64,000 nucleotides of DNA from Sutcliffiella horikoshii (GTDB taxonomy: Bacteria > Bacillota > Bacilli > Bacillales > Bacillaceae_I), in contig NZ_CP082918.1 of NCBI RefSeq assembly GCF_019931755.1, forward strand, positions 3,886,001 to 3,950,000. The letters are read 5' to 3'. The position numbers and the translations under genes were made by a program. The notes beneath the pieces are model-generated. The model searched no databases. It worked only from the letters and a program-made list of their open reading frames with translations, and was not told the origin of the DNA. Of the stretch, positions 40,936 to 50,315 are shown one piece after another; the stretch's first letter is position 1; every line of letters begins with the position of its first letter.

Positions 40936-41433
40936 CTAGACCCCTACCATCACTACAATCTTCCCTTCTTCCAACTTATAACTCTTAAGTTTTCCAACTG
41001 GAATTATTCTAACAAGATCCCAACTATTAAAGTCGATTGTAATATGACCGCTTTTGTAGGACAGGTGCGGGGGCTTGTCAAAGATACGTTTATTGAGAAT
41101 ACCAAGGTTCAAAGGTTTCAACTTGACAATTTTAAAGATTAGCTCCCTTCCTTCCATCCTAACCGGTTGAAGGGTAATGGAAAATGAGACATCCTTTTTG
41201 GCCACCTTAAGATTCGCTTCCGCTTTACCGGTGACAATAATTACACCATCTGTAATTTCCACCGCAATTTCCTGCAGTTTATCATTCTGTCTAAGCACTT
41301 CTTGCAGCATAAAAGCAGTGATGGGTACCGGAATGCCATTGCCTTCTTTGACGCGATTAATTCCGCTCTTTACTTTTTCGTAAAAATCCACAGGAAATCG
41401 CCTGCTTTCTTGGAATTTTATATTATCTAACAA
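40936..41433 (-). CDS. Hypothetical beta-rich protein, DUF2993/LmeA-like appearance
   Basis: 165 residues without signal peptide or membrane segment. The central part alternates strands in a way that recalls lipid-binding LmeA/DUF2993 domains (IPVPITAFMLQEVLRQNDKLQEIAVEITDGVIIVTGKAEA and VSFSITLQPVRMEGRELIFKIVKLKPLNLGILNKRIF). The similarity is by eye and weak. The start is uncertain: the frame opens with TTG at 41433 behind a poor ribosome-binding site. It is followed closely upstream by the SnoaL-like gene on the same strand and may be co-transcribed with it. Confidence 0.65.
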   Translation of the reverse strand: MLDNIKFQESRRFPVDFYEKVKSGINRVKEGNGIPVPITAFMLQEVLRQNDKLQEIAVEITDGVIIVTGKAEANLKVAKKDVSFSITLQPVRMEGRELIFKIVKLKPLNLGILNKRIFDKPPHLSYKSGHITIDFNSWDLVRIIPVGKLKSYKLEEGKIVVMVGV

Positions 41434-41459
41434 GGGGCTTTACCCGTCACCAGCTCGTA

Positions 41460-41837
41460 TTAAAACATTCCATGCTCATTCGGCGTTTCTTCCGGAATTG
41501 CCTGGCCGACATCCCACAGCTCTACAATCCTCTCGCCTTCAAAACGGAAAATATGAATCACTGCCGCTCCGAGGTCCTCAGGATTCTGTTTAATATGAGA
41601 GTGAACAGCAACGGCATTTCCATCTGCAATTGCATGCTTCACTTCAAGCGTTTTGTTGGGGCTTTGAGTCGCGTTTTCTTCCATTGCTTGCATGAGCGAT
41701 TCAGCATCCCCACGAAAATAAGGATTGTGGTGACGGAACCCAGGGGCAATGTGGCGTTCGAATGCTTCACGGATTTTTCCAGTAGCCACTAGTTCAAGAA
41801 ATGAGATGGCTGCCTCTTTGAAAATATTACTAATCAT
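41460..41837 (-). CDS. SnoaL-like (NTF2 fold) protein
   Basis: 125 residues. The N-terminal helix AAISFLELVATGKIREAFERHIAPGFRHHNPYF and later strands HAIADGNAVAVHSHIKQNPEDLGAAVIHIFRFEGERIVELWDVGQ match the SnoaL-like/NTF2 fold of predicted ester cyclases. The His-His-Asn patch is usual in this group. Substrate and reaction are unknown. A 22-nt gap to the next gene suggests a two-gene unit. AAAGGTTGAG precedes the ATG. Confidence 0.85.
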   Translation of the reverse strand: MISNIFKEAAISFLELVATGKIREAFERHIAPGFRHHNPYFRGDAESLMQAMEENATQSPNKTLEVKHAIADGNAVAVHSHIKQNPEDLGAAVIHIFRFEGERIVELWDVGQAIPEETPNEHGMF

Positions 41838-41961
41838 TTTCTCAACCTTTCATGTATGTAGTATTTTGCTTACTTAATATCTACCTCTATTGAACCATGA
41901 TAATAGATACTCTTCATAAACTTCGTCTTTTGCTAGCGTAAGTCCTTCACCTTCCGAAAAT

Positions 41962-41998
41962 AAAAACAGACCCCTCTGAAAAAATGCAAAGGAGCCTG
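41962..41998 (-). terminator. Terminator of the subtilase gene
   Basis: On the minus strand CAGGCTCCT pairs with AGGGGTCTG (two G-U pairs) across about 19 nt, followed by TTTTTATTTT, 10 nt after the stop codon. Confidence 0.7.
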
Positions 41999-42008
41999 AG
42001 TATAAAAA

Positions 42009-45000
42009 TTATCTCTTTATAGTCATCTTTCTTGGTGCAGATGTTAATGATAGTCCAGTTTCGTCTGTACCAGTTACGGTTACGTAATAGTCCCCTTCTG
42101 GATAATCTGCGTCAGGAGTCCAACGTAGGCCGTATATAGAGTGTTCATTGTCAATGTTTGCTTCTTCTAAGGAGTTCCCTTCAGCATCTGTAATGACAAA
42201 GTGCCAGTCAAGTCGTTTATAGCCGAAAACTGTGATGGATGCTGGCTTGTTTTCATTAATATTCGTGCCTGATACATGAAGGTAGTTGATAAATGGATCC
42301 GCGTGTTTCAATTCTTCTTTGCCGGCATAACCAACCCCTACATTTCGGGCTGCATCAATGGAGGATACCATGACAATCTCAGGCTTAACAGAAGAAATAT
42401 ATTCATATTTGTTGCCTCTAAGGTTTTTATAAGACTCATTCACCCAAAGCATGCTTCCAATATACCCTGTCCCCTCTTCTTCCACATCCCAAGTAATCTT
42501 ATAGGTCCCATCCTGCTGTTCCGTAACTTTCAAGTTTTTCACTACAGGTGCTACTGTGTCCACCTTTATTGGTATTTTCGTTTCTTGTGGCTCTGCACCT
42601 TCGTAATCCAGAGTACTAGTAAAAACATAGTAGTATTGTCCATCTGGAAGTATATTTCCTTCGTTATCGAGAGAGTTCCAGAAAGGATATTCAAAAGAGT
42701 AATAGTAATTTCGGTAGCTCATGATATTTTTGCGGAAAGGATATGGATTTCCATCTTCTGTGAACTCTTCAAAACTTCCAATAGTAGATACCGTGTTTCC
42801 ATTTTCGTCCTGAATGCTAAGGGACATTTCCTTCAAATTTCGCAGAGCTGTAAAAGATGGGTATGCACCTGAACTGATAGATCTTGGGGAGACTCCTATA
42901 GCATCAGCATCAAAGGTTCCAGTAGCGCCATCGAATCCTAATGGCAAGTCCAGTAATTCATTCCACAGAACTGTGTAGCCAAGAAAAGCATCACCGGTTA
43001 CTGGGCTTTCATCCACATTGGAGATGGCACCCCAATCACCATAATAGCCCATGAAAGGAATAGACAAATTGGTTAACTCCTTAACAGAGCTTCCTTTCGG
43101 AACAAAACGTACATATCCTTCAACAAAGCGGCCCTCACTAAGTTCTTGTGGCAAGGTAATGGAAATGGTCACCTCGTCATCACGGTTTGGCTTGTATTGG
43201 AACTTACTGTCTTCTTTTTCTTGTTTTCCATTAATCTTAATAGAAGCATTTTCTACAGGAATAGAATTTAACGTTAGATACTCTCTTTCTACTCCCTCAT
43301 AGGTTCTCTTTTCCGTTTCATCTGTCAACACATCGACATAGATTTCATATTGATGTCTTGGGTGAACAAGATCTTTGTTCAACGCTTCGACATTCAACGT
43401 GAAGTCAAAGGTACGGTCAATCTCTTTAAGTGCGACAGAAGCAGCTTGTTCAAGTGGCACTCCAACATGCTGAAGCAAGTATGGAGTCGTTAGTGCTTGC
43501 TCGATTTTCATCATACCGGATCCTTGTCTGCGTGGTGAATAGAGTGTGTTTTCATGCGTCGGATTGGTTAACAGCATGGATGTATTCATTAGCGCATTCT
43601 TAGCTTTTAATACTGTTTCCATCGTTTTAGGTAGTTCCATTTCCTGATAATACTTTTGAAGCAAGAGGGCACCACCGGCAGCAACATGTGGACTCGACAT
43701 GGAGGTTCCACTCATTGTTTCGTATTGGTTATTAATGACCGTGGAATTGATTTTTCCACCTGGAGCTGTAATCTCCGGTTTGAAACTTAAATCGGTAGGT
43801 GAGCCAAAGGAAGAAAAAGAAGACATAGGCTCTGTTGCTGTATTCTGTACCCATAGGCCTTCATCAGATAATTGAACAGTTACCTTTTCCCCACTTAGTA
43901 AAAGTTCAACTAGCTTATTCCCTTTTCCCTGCTCAGTGGTGACAGCAGGAATGGAATATGGACTAAAATAAAGGGAAGAATAATCCGACACACCTGGTGG
44001 TGGAATGACGATTGCCGCTGCCGCTCCTTTCTTGTTTGCTTCTATTTGTACTGTAGAATAGAAGGCATAGGCCTTTGCTGGTTTGGAAAGGACAATCTTT
44101 CCTTCCAAGGATCCCAGTTCTTTAAAATCTGCCGCTAACCCCTCTCCCACATAAACGACCTCATATTCCTTTGTTGGGTCTAGATGATCAATCGGCTTCT
44201 TGATGTTGGGTTGAATCTGGTAACCTAGCACACTACCATCATTTAAACCAAAACCATCTACCTTCATTAAGTCATTTTCAGAAGAGGCAACCTGGAGGGC
44301 ATAAGGCGTTATACCAGGATCTCCAACAAGCCCAATATCAGGGTTCTTTGCCAGTGGTAGCTGAGAACGTTCCAAGAGATTTTGTTTAGTGCTGTACGCT
44401 GCATTTCCAGCTGAAGCAACAACCAATACCCCTTGTTCTGTTGCATACTGGATCGCACGTTGAACCGGATCATTCGCATCTACACTGCCTGCATCCGATC
44501 CTAAACTTAAGTTGATGACATCTGCACCAAGCTCCACAGCATGGTAGATTCCTGCTGCAATATCATCATCATACGCATAGCCTCTCGTATCCGAGAAAAC
44601 TTTTTCGGCTAACAACTGCACATCCGGTGCTACCCCTACCGCTTTTTTCTGGGACTCTTCAAATGCTCCAACAATTCCTGCGACATGTGTACCATGAGAG
44701 TTCTTTGCTGGGATAACATCATCATCTTTATCTGCCCAGTCATAGCCTGAAGGTACCTTGTCTGTGTACCATTTATCAGCGATTTCCGTGGCATTCAATT
44801 TTTCCTGAATAGTATCCTGTGTAAGCTTTGCATGTTCTTTTCCATTCTCAGAAAGCGTCAGCGCCTCATGACGATAATCTATTCCGGAGTCAACGATTGC
44901 GACAACCATCCCCTCTCCACGATAGTTATATTTTGTCCATACATTCATCGCTTCGACTAGCTCCTTACTGTTTACAACAGTATGCTCGTAGGTTTTCGCG

Positions 45001-45443
45001 ATACGGACATCCTTTACACCGTTCATGTTCTGGATTTTCTGTGCTTCACCTAGAGTGGCATCCATACTGAACCCGTAAAAACCTTCTGTGTAGGTATGCC
45101 TTACTTCTCCCGAAACATTTCTAGCTTTTACAAGGCTAGTTTTCACCTTTTCTACTTGCTGCTCAGTTTGAGAGGCATCTCCCTTATCCTCTACTTCGAC
45201 TATCAATCTCACTTTTTCATTTGGATTAGATGACTCAACCTTTTCTCCATATAAAAGATCGTTGCTCTCCTGTTCAAACATATTAAAGATGTTTTGCTCT
45301 GCTGGCCCTTTCTTCAGCATGTCCAATTTAGCGTCCGTTTCCTTAGAGTACTCAAATCCAGCACTAGCTTGCGATGCAAATCCACTGAACAGTAGTACAA
45401 AAATAAATAAAATAGATAGTGCTTGTCGCTTGGTTCGTTTCAT
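42009..45443 (-). CDS. vpr: Vpr-like secreted subtilisin-family serine protease
   Basis: 1144 residues. Signal peptide 1-28 (ending ASA); an inhibitor I9-like propeptide to about 145; an S8 catalytic domain with Asp in VVAIVDSGID (~184), His in HGTHVAG (~251) and Ser in GTSMSSPHVA (~580); a protease-associated (PA) insert between His and Ser (~400-510); and C-terminal Fn3-like and beta-sandwich domains. The layout is that of B. subtilis Vpr (806 residues) but about 340 residues longer at the C-terminus, closer to cell-envelope proteinases. No LPxTG motif is present, so it is probably released. GAGGGTG precedes the ATG. It is divergent from a PlcR/NprR-like regulator that may control it. Confidence 0.92.
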   Translation of the reverse strand: MKRTKRQALSILFIFVLLFSGFASQASAGFEYSKETDAKLDMLKKGPAEQNIFNMFEQESNDLLYGEKVESSNPNEKVRLIVEVEDKGDASQTEQQVEKVKTSLVKARNVSGEVRHTYTEGFYGFSMDATLGEAQKIQNMNGVKDVRIAKTYEHTVVNSKELVEAMNVWTKYNYRGEGMVVAIVDSGIDYRHEALTLSENGKEHAKLTQDTIQEKLNATEIADKWYTDKVPSGYDWADKDDDVIPAKNSHGTHVAGIVGAFEESQKKAVGVAPDVQLLAEKVFSDTRGYAYDDDIAAGIYHAVELGADVINLSLGSDAGSVDANDPVQRAIQYATEQGVLVVASAGNAAYSTKQNLLERSQLPLAKNPDIGLVGDPGITPYALQVASSENDLMKVDGFGLNDGSVLGYQIQPNIKKPIDHLDPTKEYEVVYVGEGLAADFKELGSLEGKIVLSKPAKAYAFYSTVQIEANKKGAAAAIVIPPPGVSDYSSLYFSPYSIPAVTTEQGKGNKLVELLLSGEKVTVQLSDEGLWVQNTATEPMSSFSSFGSPTDLSFKPEITAPGGKINSTVINNQYETMSGTSMSSPHVAAGGALLLQKYYQEMELPKTMETVLKAKNALMNTSMLLTNPTHENTLYSPRRQGSGMMKIEQALTTPYLLQHVGVPLEQAASVALKEIDRTFDFTLNVEALNKDLVHPRHQYEIYVDVLTDETEKRTYEGVEREYLTLNSIPVENASIKINGKQEKEDSKFQYKPNRDDEVTISITLPQELSEGRFVEGYVRFVPKGSSVKELTNLSIPFMGYYGDWGAISNVDESPVTGDAFLGYTVLWNELLDLPLGFDGATGTFDADAIGVSPRSISSGAYPSFTALRNLKEMSLSIQDENGNTVSTIGSFEEFTEDGNPYPFRKNIMSYRNYYYSFEYPFWNSLDNEGNILPDGQYYYVFTSTLDYEGAEPQETKIPIKVDTVAPVVKNLKVTEQQDGTYKITWDVEEEGTGYIGSMLWVNESYKNLRGNKYEYISSVKPEIVMVSSIDAARNVGVGYAGKEELKHADPFINYLHVSGTNINENKPASITVFGYKRLDWHFVITDAEGNSLEEANIDNEHSIYGLRWTPDADYPEGDYYVTVTGTDETGLSLTSAPRKMTIKR

Positions 45444-45760
45444 CTTTTCACCCTCTTATAGTTAATAGATTTTCATGATTCTAAACTTAATCTTAGAGGG
45501 ACAAGTTTTGTCTGTAAATTGGGTTAATATTTGGGTTTTTACTGGGTTTTTCGAAATCTATAAATATAGCTCCCGAGAGTAATAGACTATTTTTTATAGC
45601 CAAAAAGACTCAGAACGAAAACCAATCAGCTCTATTGGTTTCAAGGAGGAGTATTTAATTTTCCCAAACCTCGTTTTCCGGTTGTGAAAAATAGACATCC
45701 AACCACTTCCTACTGCCTATTACCTGCCAAAAAAAAATGCTAAGATAGGGGAAAGTATCG
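45444..45760. other. Divergent intergenic region with hairpin and SD-like site lacking an ATG
   Basis: 317 bp between the protease and the regulator. It contains AAACCAAT/ATTGGTTT (45619-45641, 7-nt loop) directly followed by AAGGAGGAG (45643-45651). No ATG, GTG or TTG stands at useful spacing; only an ATT opens a nine-codon frame. No PlcR-box-like palindrome was found. Confidence 0.5.
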
Positions 45761-47035
45761 GTGGTGAAAAGGATGAAAGAAGGGTTGATCATTAAGTTAT
45801 ATCGCGAGCGTTCTGGGATGACTCAGACGCAGCTTGGGAAAGGGATATGCTCTGTCACCCACATCAGTAAGATAGAGAGTGGGAACACTAAATATTCTGC
45901 TGAAATCACTGACCTTATTTGCGAAAGGCTGAATATTGACCTTGAAAAAGAGTTGGCCGATTATGAACAGTTGGAGAAATTGTTAGATGATTGGCTTCAA
46001 ATGATGATTCATCAAGAGACCTATGAGCTTGATTATATAAAAGAAGATATAGAGGAGAACACTTTTATACATATCCCTCAATTGCAACAAACCTATCGAA
46101 TCCTGCTGGCAAGATACTGGCTAACAAAGAGAAATTTAGAACGTGGAAGGAGTCTATTGGAACAGATTCAAACCCGCTCTGAATACCTTGAAAGAAAGAA
46201 TAAAAATCTGCTTTTTCACACAATGGGCATCTATTGCTTATCAGTAGGGAAAACCAAGAAAGCTGCCCAACATTTAATAGATGTAAATCCATTGGAATAC
46301 GGTAATCATGAATTTTACTATCATCTTGCCTCCGCCTTGCATGCTATGGGTGCGAAGGTAAAAGCCTATCATTACTGTAATCTTGCACTGTCTTATTTTC
46401 AAAAAACAAACAACTTCAAGCGAGTATTAGACACACAGCTATTAATGCTTTCTCAGATGGATTCTGATCCTATTTACTTGAAGGACGATGCCTTAAACAA
46501 CTACCAAGAACTTATTAAAAGTTGTCGTAGATATAATGAAGGAGCCAAAGAGGTATACATATGGCATAACCTTGGGGTCCACTATACATCCAGAGGACTT
46601 TACTTGGAAGCAATAAAAGCCTATCGAATGGTCTTAAAACAGTGCGAAAACCCTTTTCTCCCTCACCTCAAGCTAGGAGCCTTAAGGGGTTATATTCACA
46701 GTTCACTTATGACCGAAAATTACATAAAAGAAGTACTGGAGGACCACTTACAAACAGGTATTTACTTGGCCGAGAAAATGTCCAACCATACCTACCTTCA
46801 TGCCTTTCACGCTCTCCAATTGCAGCTCAATAAGAAAGGGGATGAAGAGTACTTCCGCTTCCTCGAAGAAATTTTTCTCCCACAGCTTCAAGCTGAAGGA
46901 AATCAGACCATTCTCACTTTATATGAGAGAGAACTCTTTCACTACTATTGCGAGAAAGGTGAATATGAAAAGGCATGTAAAGTGGCTGAGAAGTATGTGG
47001 AGACGGGAGATTTTTTAAGAAGGCAGCCTTTTTAA
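45761..47035 (+). CDS. XRE-HTH/TPR regulator of the PlcR/NprR (RRNPP) type
   Basis: 424 residues. Residues 5-65 are an XRE HTH (GLIIKLYRERSGMTQTQLGKGICSVTHISKIESGNTKYSAEITDLICERL), like PlcR and NprR. The remaining 350 residues are helical repeats of TPR type (e.g. LLARYWLTKRNLERGRSLLEQI; YIWHNLGVHYTSRGLYLEAIKAYRMVL). RRNPP members bind a short secreted peptide through the TPRs. No pheromone precursor was found directly after the gene, where a terminator follows. The divergent Vpr-like protease resembles the NprR-protease pairing. The GTG start at 45761 has AGGGGAAAG upstream. Confidence 0.85.
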   Translation: MVKRMKEGLIIKLYRERSGMTQTQLGKGICSVTHISKIESGNTKYSAEITDLICERLNIDLEKELADYEQLEKLLDDWLQMMIHQETYELDYIKEDIEENTFIHIPQLQQTYRILLARYWLTKRNLERGRSLLEQIQTRSEYLERKNKNLLFHTMGIYCLSVGKTKKAAQHLIDVNPLEYGNHEFYYHLASALHAMGAKVKAYHYCNLALSYFQKTNNFKRVLDTQLLMLSQMDSDPIYLKDDALNNYQELIKSCRRYNEGAKEVYIWHNLGVHYTSRGLYLEAIKAYRMVLKQCENPFLPHLKLGALRGYIHSSLMTENYIKEVLEDHLQTGIYLAEKMSNHTYLHAFHALQLQLNKKGDEEYFRFLEEIFLPQLQAEGNQTILTLYERELFHYYCEKGEYEKACKVAEKYVETGDFLRRQPF

Positions 47036-47043
47036 CTAAAAAT

Positions 47044-47085
47044 AGCTCCCCACTCTTTTCTGTAAAGAAAATGGGGAGCTTTGCA
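47044..47085. terminator. Bidirectional terminator between the TPR regulator and rarD
   Basis: AGCTCCCCA and TGGGGAGCT form a 9-bp stem with about 20 nt loop; A- and T-rich flanks suit both convergent genes. Confidence 0.8.
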
Positions 47086-47089
47086 TTAT

Positions 47090-48025
47090 TTATATACTTC
47101 TAGATGGGACAACTGCACGCCTTACCCGCCAACTTTTCATTAACGTAAAGGTATACAGCCCAAGCGCCACCCATATACAAACAAACGCAACAAGATGAGC
47201 ATTGGTAAAAGGCTCATGAAACAAATACACGCCCATTATCAGCTTAATAGTTGGCGCAAAATACTGCAGCAAACCGACCATGGAAAGTGGGATCCTTTTT
47301 GCACCACTCGCGAAAAGGAGCAACGGGACAGCCGTAACCACACCGGCAAGTAATAGGAGCAATGTCACAATAAGGTTTCCTCCAAACGCCCCACTCCCAG
47401 TTTTAGCATGCACGTAAGTTAAAAAAAGCAGCGCAAATGGCGTAATCAGTAGTGTCTCAATCGCAAGGCCGATTAATGCACCGACCTGGACCATCTTCTT
47501 AATCAGCCCATAAAATGCAAAGCTTAAGGCAAGCATGATGGCCACCCACGGAAAGGTACCAAAACTGAAAGTCAGCACGAGCACACCGGCTCCTGCTAGA
47601 ATGATAGACAATGTCTGAAGAACAGACAATTTTTCTTTTAACACAATAACTGCTAGTAAGATACTGACGAGCGGGTTGATGTAGTAGCCAAGACTCGCTT
47701 CGATGACACGGTCCGAATTCACCGCCCATATGTAGAGCCCCCAATTAATGCTGATGAAAATTGAAGCAAGGCTAATTCCAATCAGCCTTTTCCTGTTCCT
47801 TACAAGAGCCTTAAGCTCCAATGTAAAGGAAGGAATTTTCCGCAACACAGCCAAAATAATCAGCATAAAGACGAGCGACCAAACAATCCGGTGCGCCAGG
47901 ATTTCCCCAGCCGGTACATCATCCACCAGCTTCCAAAATAAAGGGAGGATCCCCCATAAGATATATGATAAGCCTGCACAGGCAACTCCTACTCCAAACT
48001 CTTTATTTCCTGTTGTTTGATTCAT
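47090..48025 (-). CDS. rarD: RarD-type EamA transporter
   Basis: 311 residues with ten membrane segments. The first EamA repeat has GVACAGLSYILWGILPLFWKLVDDVPAGEILAHRIVWSLVFM and SINWGLYIWAVNSDRVIEASLGYYINPLVSILLAVIVLKEKLS, the RarD subfamily signature; ALSFAFYGLIKK follows. RarD proteins belong to the drug/metabolite superfamily (first named for chloramphenicol sensitivity); the substrate is unknown. It is a single-gene unit. Confidence 0.9.
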   Translation of the reverse strand: MNQTTGNKEFGVGVACAGLSYILWGILPLFWKLVDDVPAGEILAHRIVWSLVFMLIILAVLRKIPSFTLELKALVRNRKRLIGISLASIFISINWGLYIWAVNSDRVIEASLGYYINPLVSILLAVIVLKEKLSVLQTLSIILAGAGVLVLTFSFGTFPWVAIMLALSFAFYGLIKKMVQVGALIGLAIETLLITPFALLFLTYVHAKTGSGAFGGNLIVTLLLLLAGVVTAVPLLLFASGAKRIPLSMVGLLQYFAPTIKLIMGVYLFHEPFTNAHLVAFVCIWVALGLYTFTLMKSWRVRRAVVPSRSI

Positions 48026-48161
48026 GTGGCTGTACCCTCTTCACTAAGAATATTTGTATTTAGTGTAGGGCCGTTTAAACAGAAAAGCAACGAAAAAGTT
48101 TCGAGATGCGAAAAAAATAGAGGCGGCCGGTTACCACCTCCTTTATCATCATTTTCGTCAT

Positions 48162-49376
48162 CTACCCACCGTTCAACACCGACATAAAGGAAAGCAACAA
48201 GAACACGGTTAACACTCCAAATAACAATGGCCGCTCCCCTCTTAAAGTAAATGAGACTGCTACTAAAACAAGAGCGACACTTGTTGTAATGTCTAATATA
48301 GGATTATCTATCAAGAGACCAAGTATAAAACAAAAGCCTGCGAGAAATACGGACAACCTTTTCAACAAGAAGGTTACTCTCCTAAAGCCGGTCTCCTTCA
48401 CCTTCCACTCACCAAGGTAACTTCTATTATTTATTTTTGAATCTCCCTCCAGGTTTTTTTCATCAAACCTTATGTAGGCTGGTTGCATATAAGGGGCGGC
48501 ACCATTAATAGCTTCGTAGCCCCAATGGAATGGCTTTCCTTCTATGTTGAAAAATGAGTTCCTATTAGATGCATTATTTATCTCTACATCTATATATATT
48601 GGTTCAAGAGGAATTTCCCCATCCGTTGAAAAGACTATCCGCTGACCCTCTGTAGTACCAAAATACTTTTTCCATGGGAGTGTGCGAACATCACTAAAGA
48701 GGAACTGCAATTTCTTCTTTTTTTGGATATAGGCCATGCTGCAATCAACTGGAATCCATCCAGTTTCCTCTATATATACTTCATTCCACACATGTGCCTG
48801 CATCTTACCGACTGCCCAGCTTCCGACAATCGTTCGGCAGGGAATGTTCAGCGCCCTGCATAACGCGGTATAAAGAAAGGAGTATTCACCACAATCCCCT
48901 TTTTTCTCTTTCAAAAAAGCAGTCGCACCTCGTACTCTTGGAGGATAAACATATTGATAGTTATCTACTAAATAGTGAAAAAGAAGTTCCGCTTTATCTC
49001 GTGCTCCTTTTGCTCCGGTAGTTATCTCTAGTGCTAATCCTCTGATTTCTTCTGAGATTGGTGATAGTACAGTCGATCTTAAATAAAAGACTCTCGTTTC
49101 ATTTGTAATAGTATTTGAAGAGTCTTCTGGATTATATGCTCCACTTTTAAAAGAAAGCCGAATTTTCTCTCCCTCTTTCAATTCGTAATAAGCAATTTCT
49201 TGATCCAAACTGGGGGAAAGAAGATTAGGAGGACGAGTGACCTGAGCTTCCTTCACCTTTTTATCATCAGGCCACGCTAACCATAGTTTTGTTAGCCCCT
49301 GTTCACGGTTTTTATATTCATATTCATATATGTTTTTTGATTTTCCGCCTTGGAAATTTGTATCTGTTAGAGACAT
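48162..49376 (-). CDS. Transglutaminase-like domain protein with C-terminal membrane segments
   Basis: About 404 residues. The transglutaminase core lies at about 130-235: GDCGEYSFLYTALCRALNIPCRTIVG with the catalytic Cys, AHVWNEVYIEETGWIPVDCSMA with His and Asp. Two or three hydrophobic segments follow at about 335-400 (LSVFLAGFCFILGLLI; SVALVLVAVSFTLRG; LLFGVLTVFLLLSFMS). Such proteins are often proteases or scaffold proteins at the membrane. There is no signal peptide, so topology is unclear. The ATG at 49376 has AGAAGG at 7 nt; the TTG two codons earlier is less likely. Function unknown. Confidence 0.85.
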   Translation of the reverse strand: MSLTDTNFQGGKSKNIYEYEYKNREQGLTKLWLAWPDDKKVKEAQVTRPPNLLSPSLDQEIAYYELKEGEKIRLSFKSGAYNPEDSSNTITNETRVFYLRSTVLSPISEEIRGLALEITTGAKGARDKAELLFHYLVDNYQYVYPPRVRGATAFLKEKKGDCGEYSFLYTALCRALNIPCRTIVGSWAVGKMQAHVWNEVYIEETGWIPVDCSMAYIQKKKKLQFLFSDVRTLPWKKYFGTTEGQRIVFSTDGEIPLEPIYIDVEINNASNRNSFFNIEGKPFHWGYEAINGAAPYMQPAYIRFDEKNLEGDSKINNRSYLGEWKVKETGFRRVTFLLKRLSVFLAGFCFILGLLIDNPILDITTSVALVLVAVSFTLRGERPLLFGVLTVFLLLSFMSVLNGG

Positions 49377-49604
49377 TTTCAAACCTTCTCTCCTTTTCTA
49401 TAGAAGTGACAATTGGAAACATAGGTCAGAGTTATATCTCTAACATTCGTGGTTATTTTCTATAATCCTCTTATTTTTTCAAGAACATCAATATAGTTAC
49501 TAACTTCATTTTTCCAAAAATAATGCATTCGCCTTAAATTTATACGCGATATACCCCTTGCCAAAAGGCCACAAAACCTTCATATTAAAGTAAGGAGGTG
49601 CGAT

Positions 49605-50315
49605 ATGCGAAACGATATACAACCTAATGAACGGGCATATTCGACCAAGGAAGTTGCGGAAGAAGTGGGGATTGCCACTCCAACAGTAAGGAAGTATGGA
49701 CAGATATTAGAGCGGAATGGATACGAGTTTTTAAAGGATGGGGACAGACGAATTTTTGTGGAATCGGATGTTAAAGCGCTTGTAGCGCTGCGCGATACGG
49801 ACAAGCCTCTCGACAGCACGGCACGCGATATAGTAGAGCAACAAAAAGATCGCTTGGAAAACACATCGCAAACAGACATAGCGCTACCCGATACGAGCGA
49901 AACTTTACCAACCGATCCAAACCAGATTAAAGAAGCCTTTAAATACTTAGTGAATGAACTTGCAGCTGCCCGGGAGATGAATATACAACTTAAAAACGAT
50001 ATGACACATATCAAAACAACTGTCTCCCAGCTTCAACAGGACCATCATTTCATTAGTTCCAGCATCGGAAATACGGCACAAAAAACGAATAACAAGATTG
50101 AGAAATTAACAGAGCAACAAAGAGAACACTATGAAACTCTTTTAGAACAAGAAAGAGAGAGAACAGAACTATTACAAGAAGAAATACAAAAGATGCGCGA
50201 CGAACAGAAAAAAGAATGGGTATCTCAGAATGATTTTAATAAGCGATTAGAAGAAGAGATGCAAAAGCGAGATGGAGGCAATTGGGGTTGGTTGTTTTCG
50301 TTGTTTAAGAAATAA
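49605..50315 (+). CDS. MerR-type HTH plus coiled-coil DNA-binding protein (DUF3967/RacA-like)
   Basis: 236 residues with AAGGAGG at good spacing. Residues 10-60 are a MerR-like winged HTH (AYSTKEVAEEVGIATPTVRKYGQILERNGYEFLKDGDRRIFVESDVKAL). A linker and a long coiled coil (about 105-225, rich in Gln, Glu and Arg, e.g. LEQERERTELLQEEIQKMRDEQKKEW) follow, ending NWGWLFSLFKK, as in DUF3967 proteins found on plasmids and chromosomes. RacA, which anchors the chromosome during sporulation, has the same plan. The gene is embedded in a cluster of CGATA motifs that could be its own binding sites. Segregation or nucoid organisation is inferred. Confidence 0.8.
   Translation: MRNDIQPNERAYSTKEVAEEVGIATPTVRKYGQILERNGYEFLKDGDRRIFVESDVKALVALRDTDKPLDSTARDIVEQQKDRLENTSQTDIALPDTSETLPTDPNQIKEAFKYLVNELAAAREMNIQLKNDMTHIKTTVSQLQQDHHFISSSIGNTAQKTNNKIEKLTEQQREHYETLLEQERERTELLQEEIQKMRDEQKKEWVSQNDFNKRLEEEMQKRDGGNWGWLFSLFKK

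Noticed and set aside
42276-42872. 198-codon plus-strand frame inside the subtilase gene
   Set aside because: Antisense to the C-terminal domains of the protease, no start signals, and no recognisable protein features.
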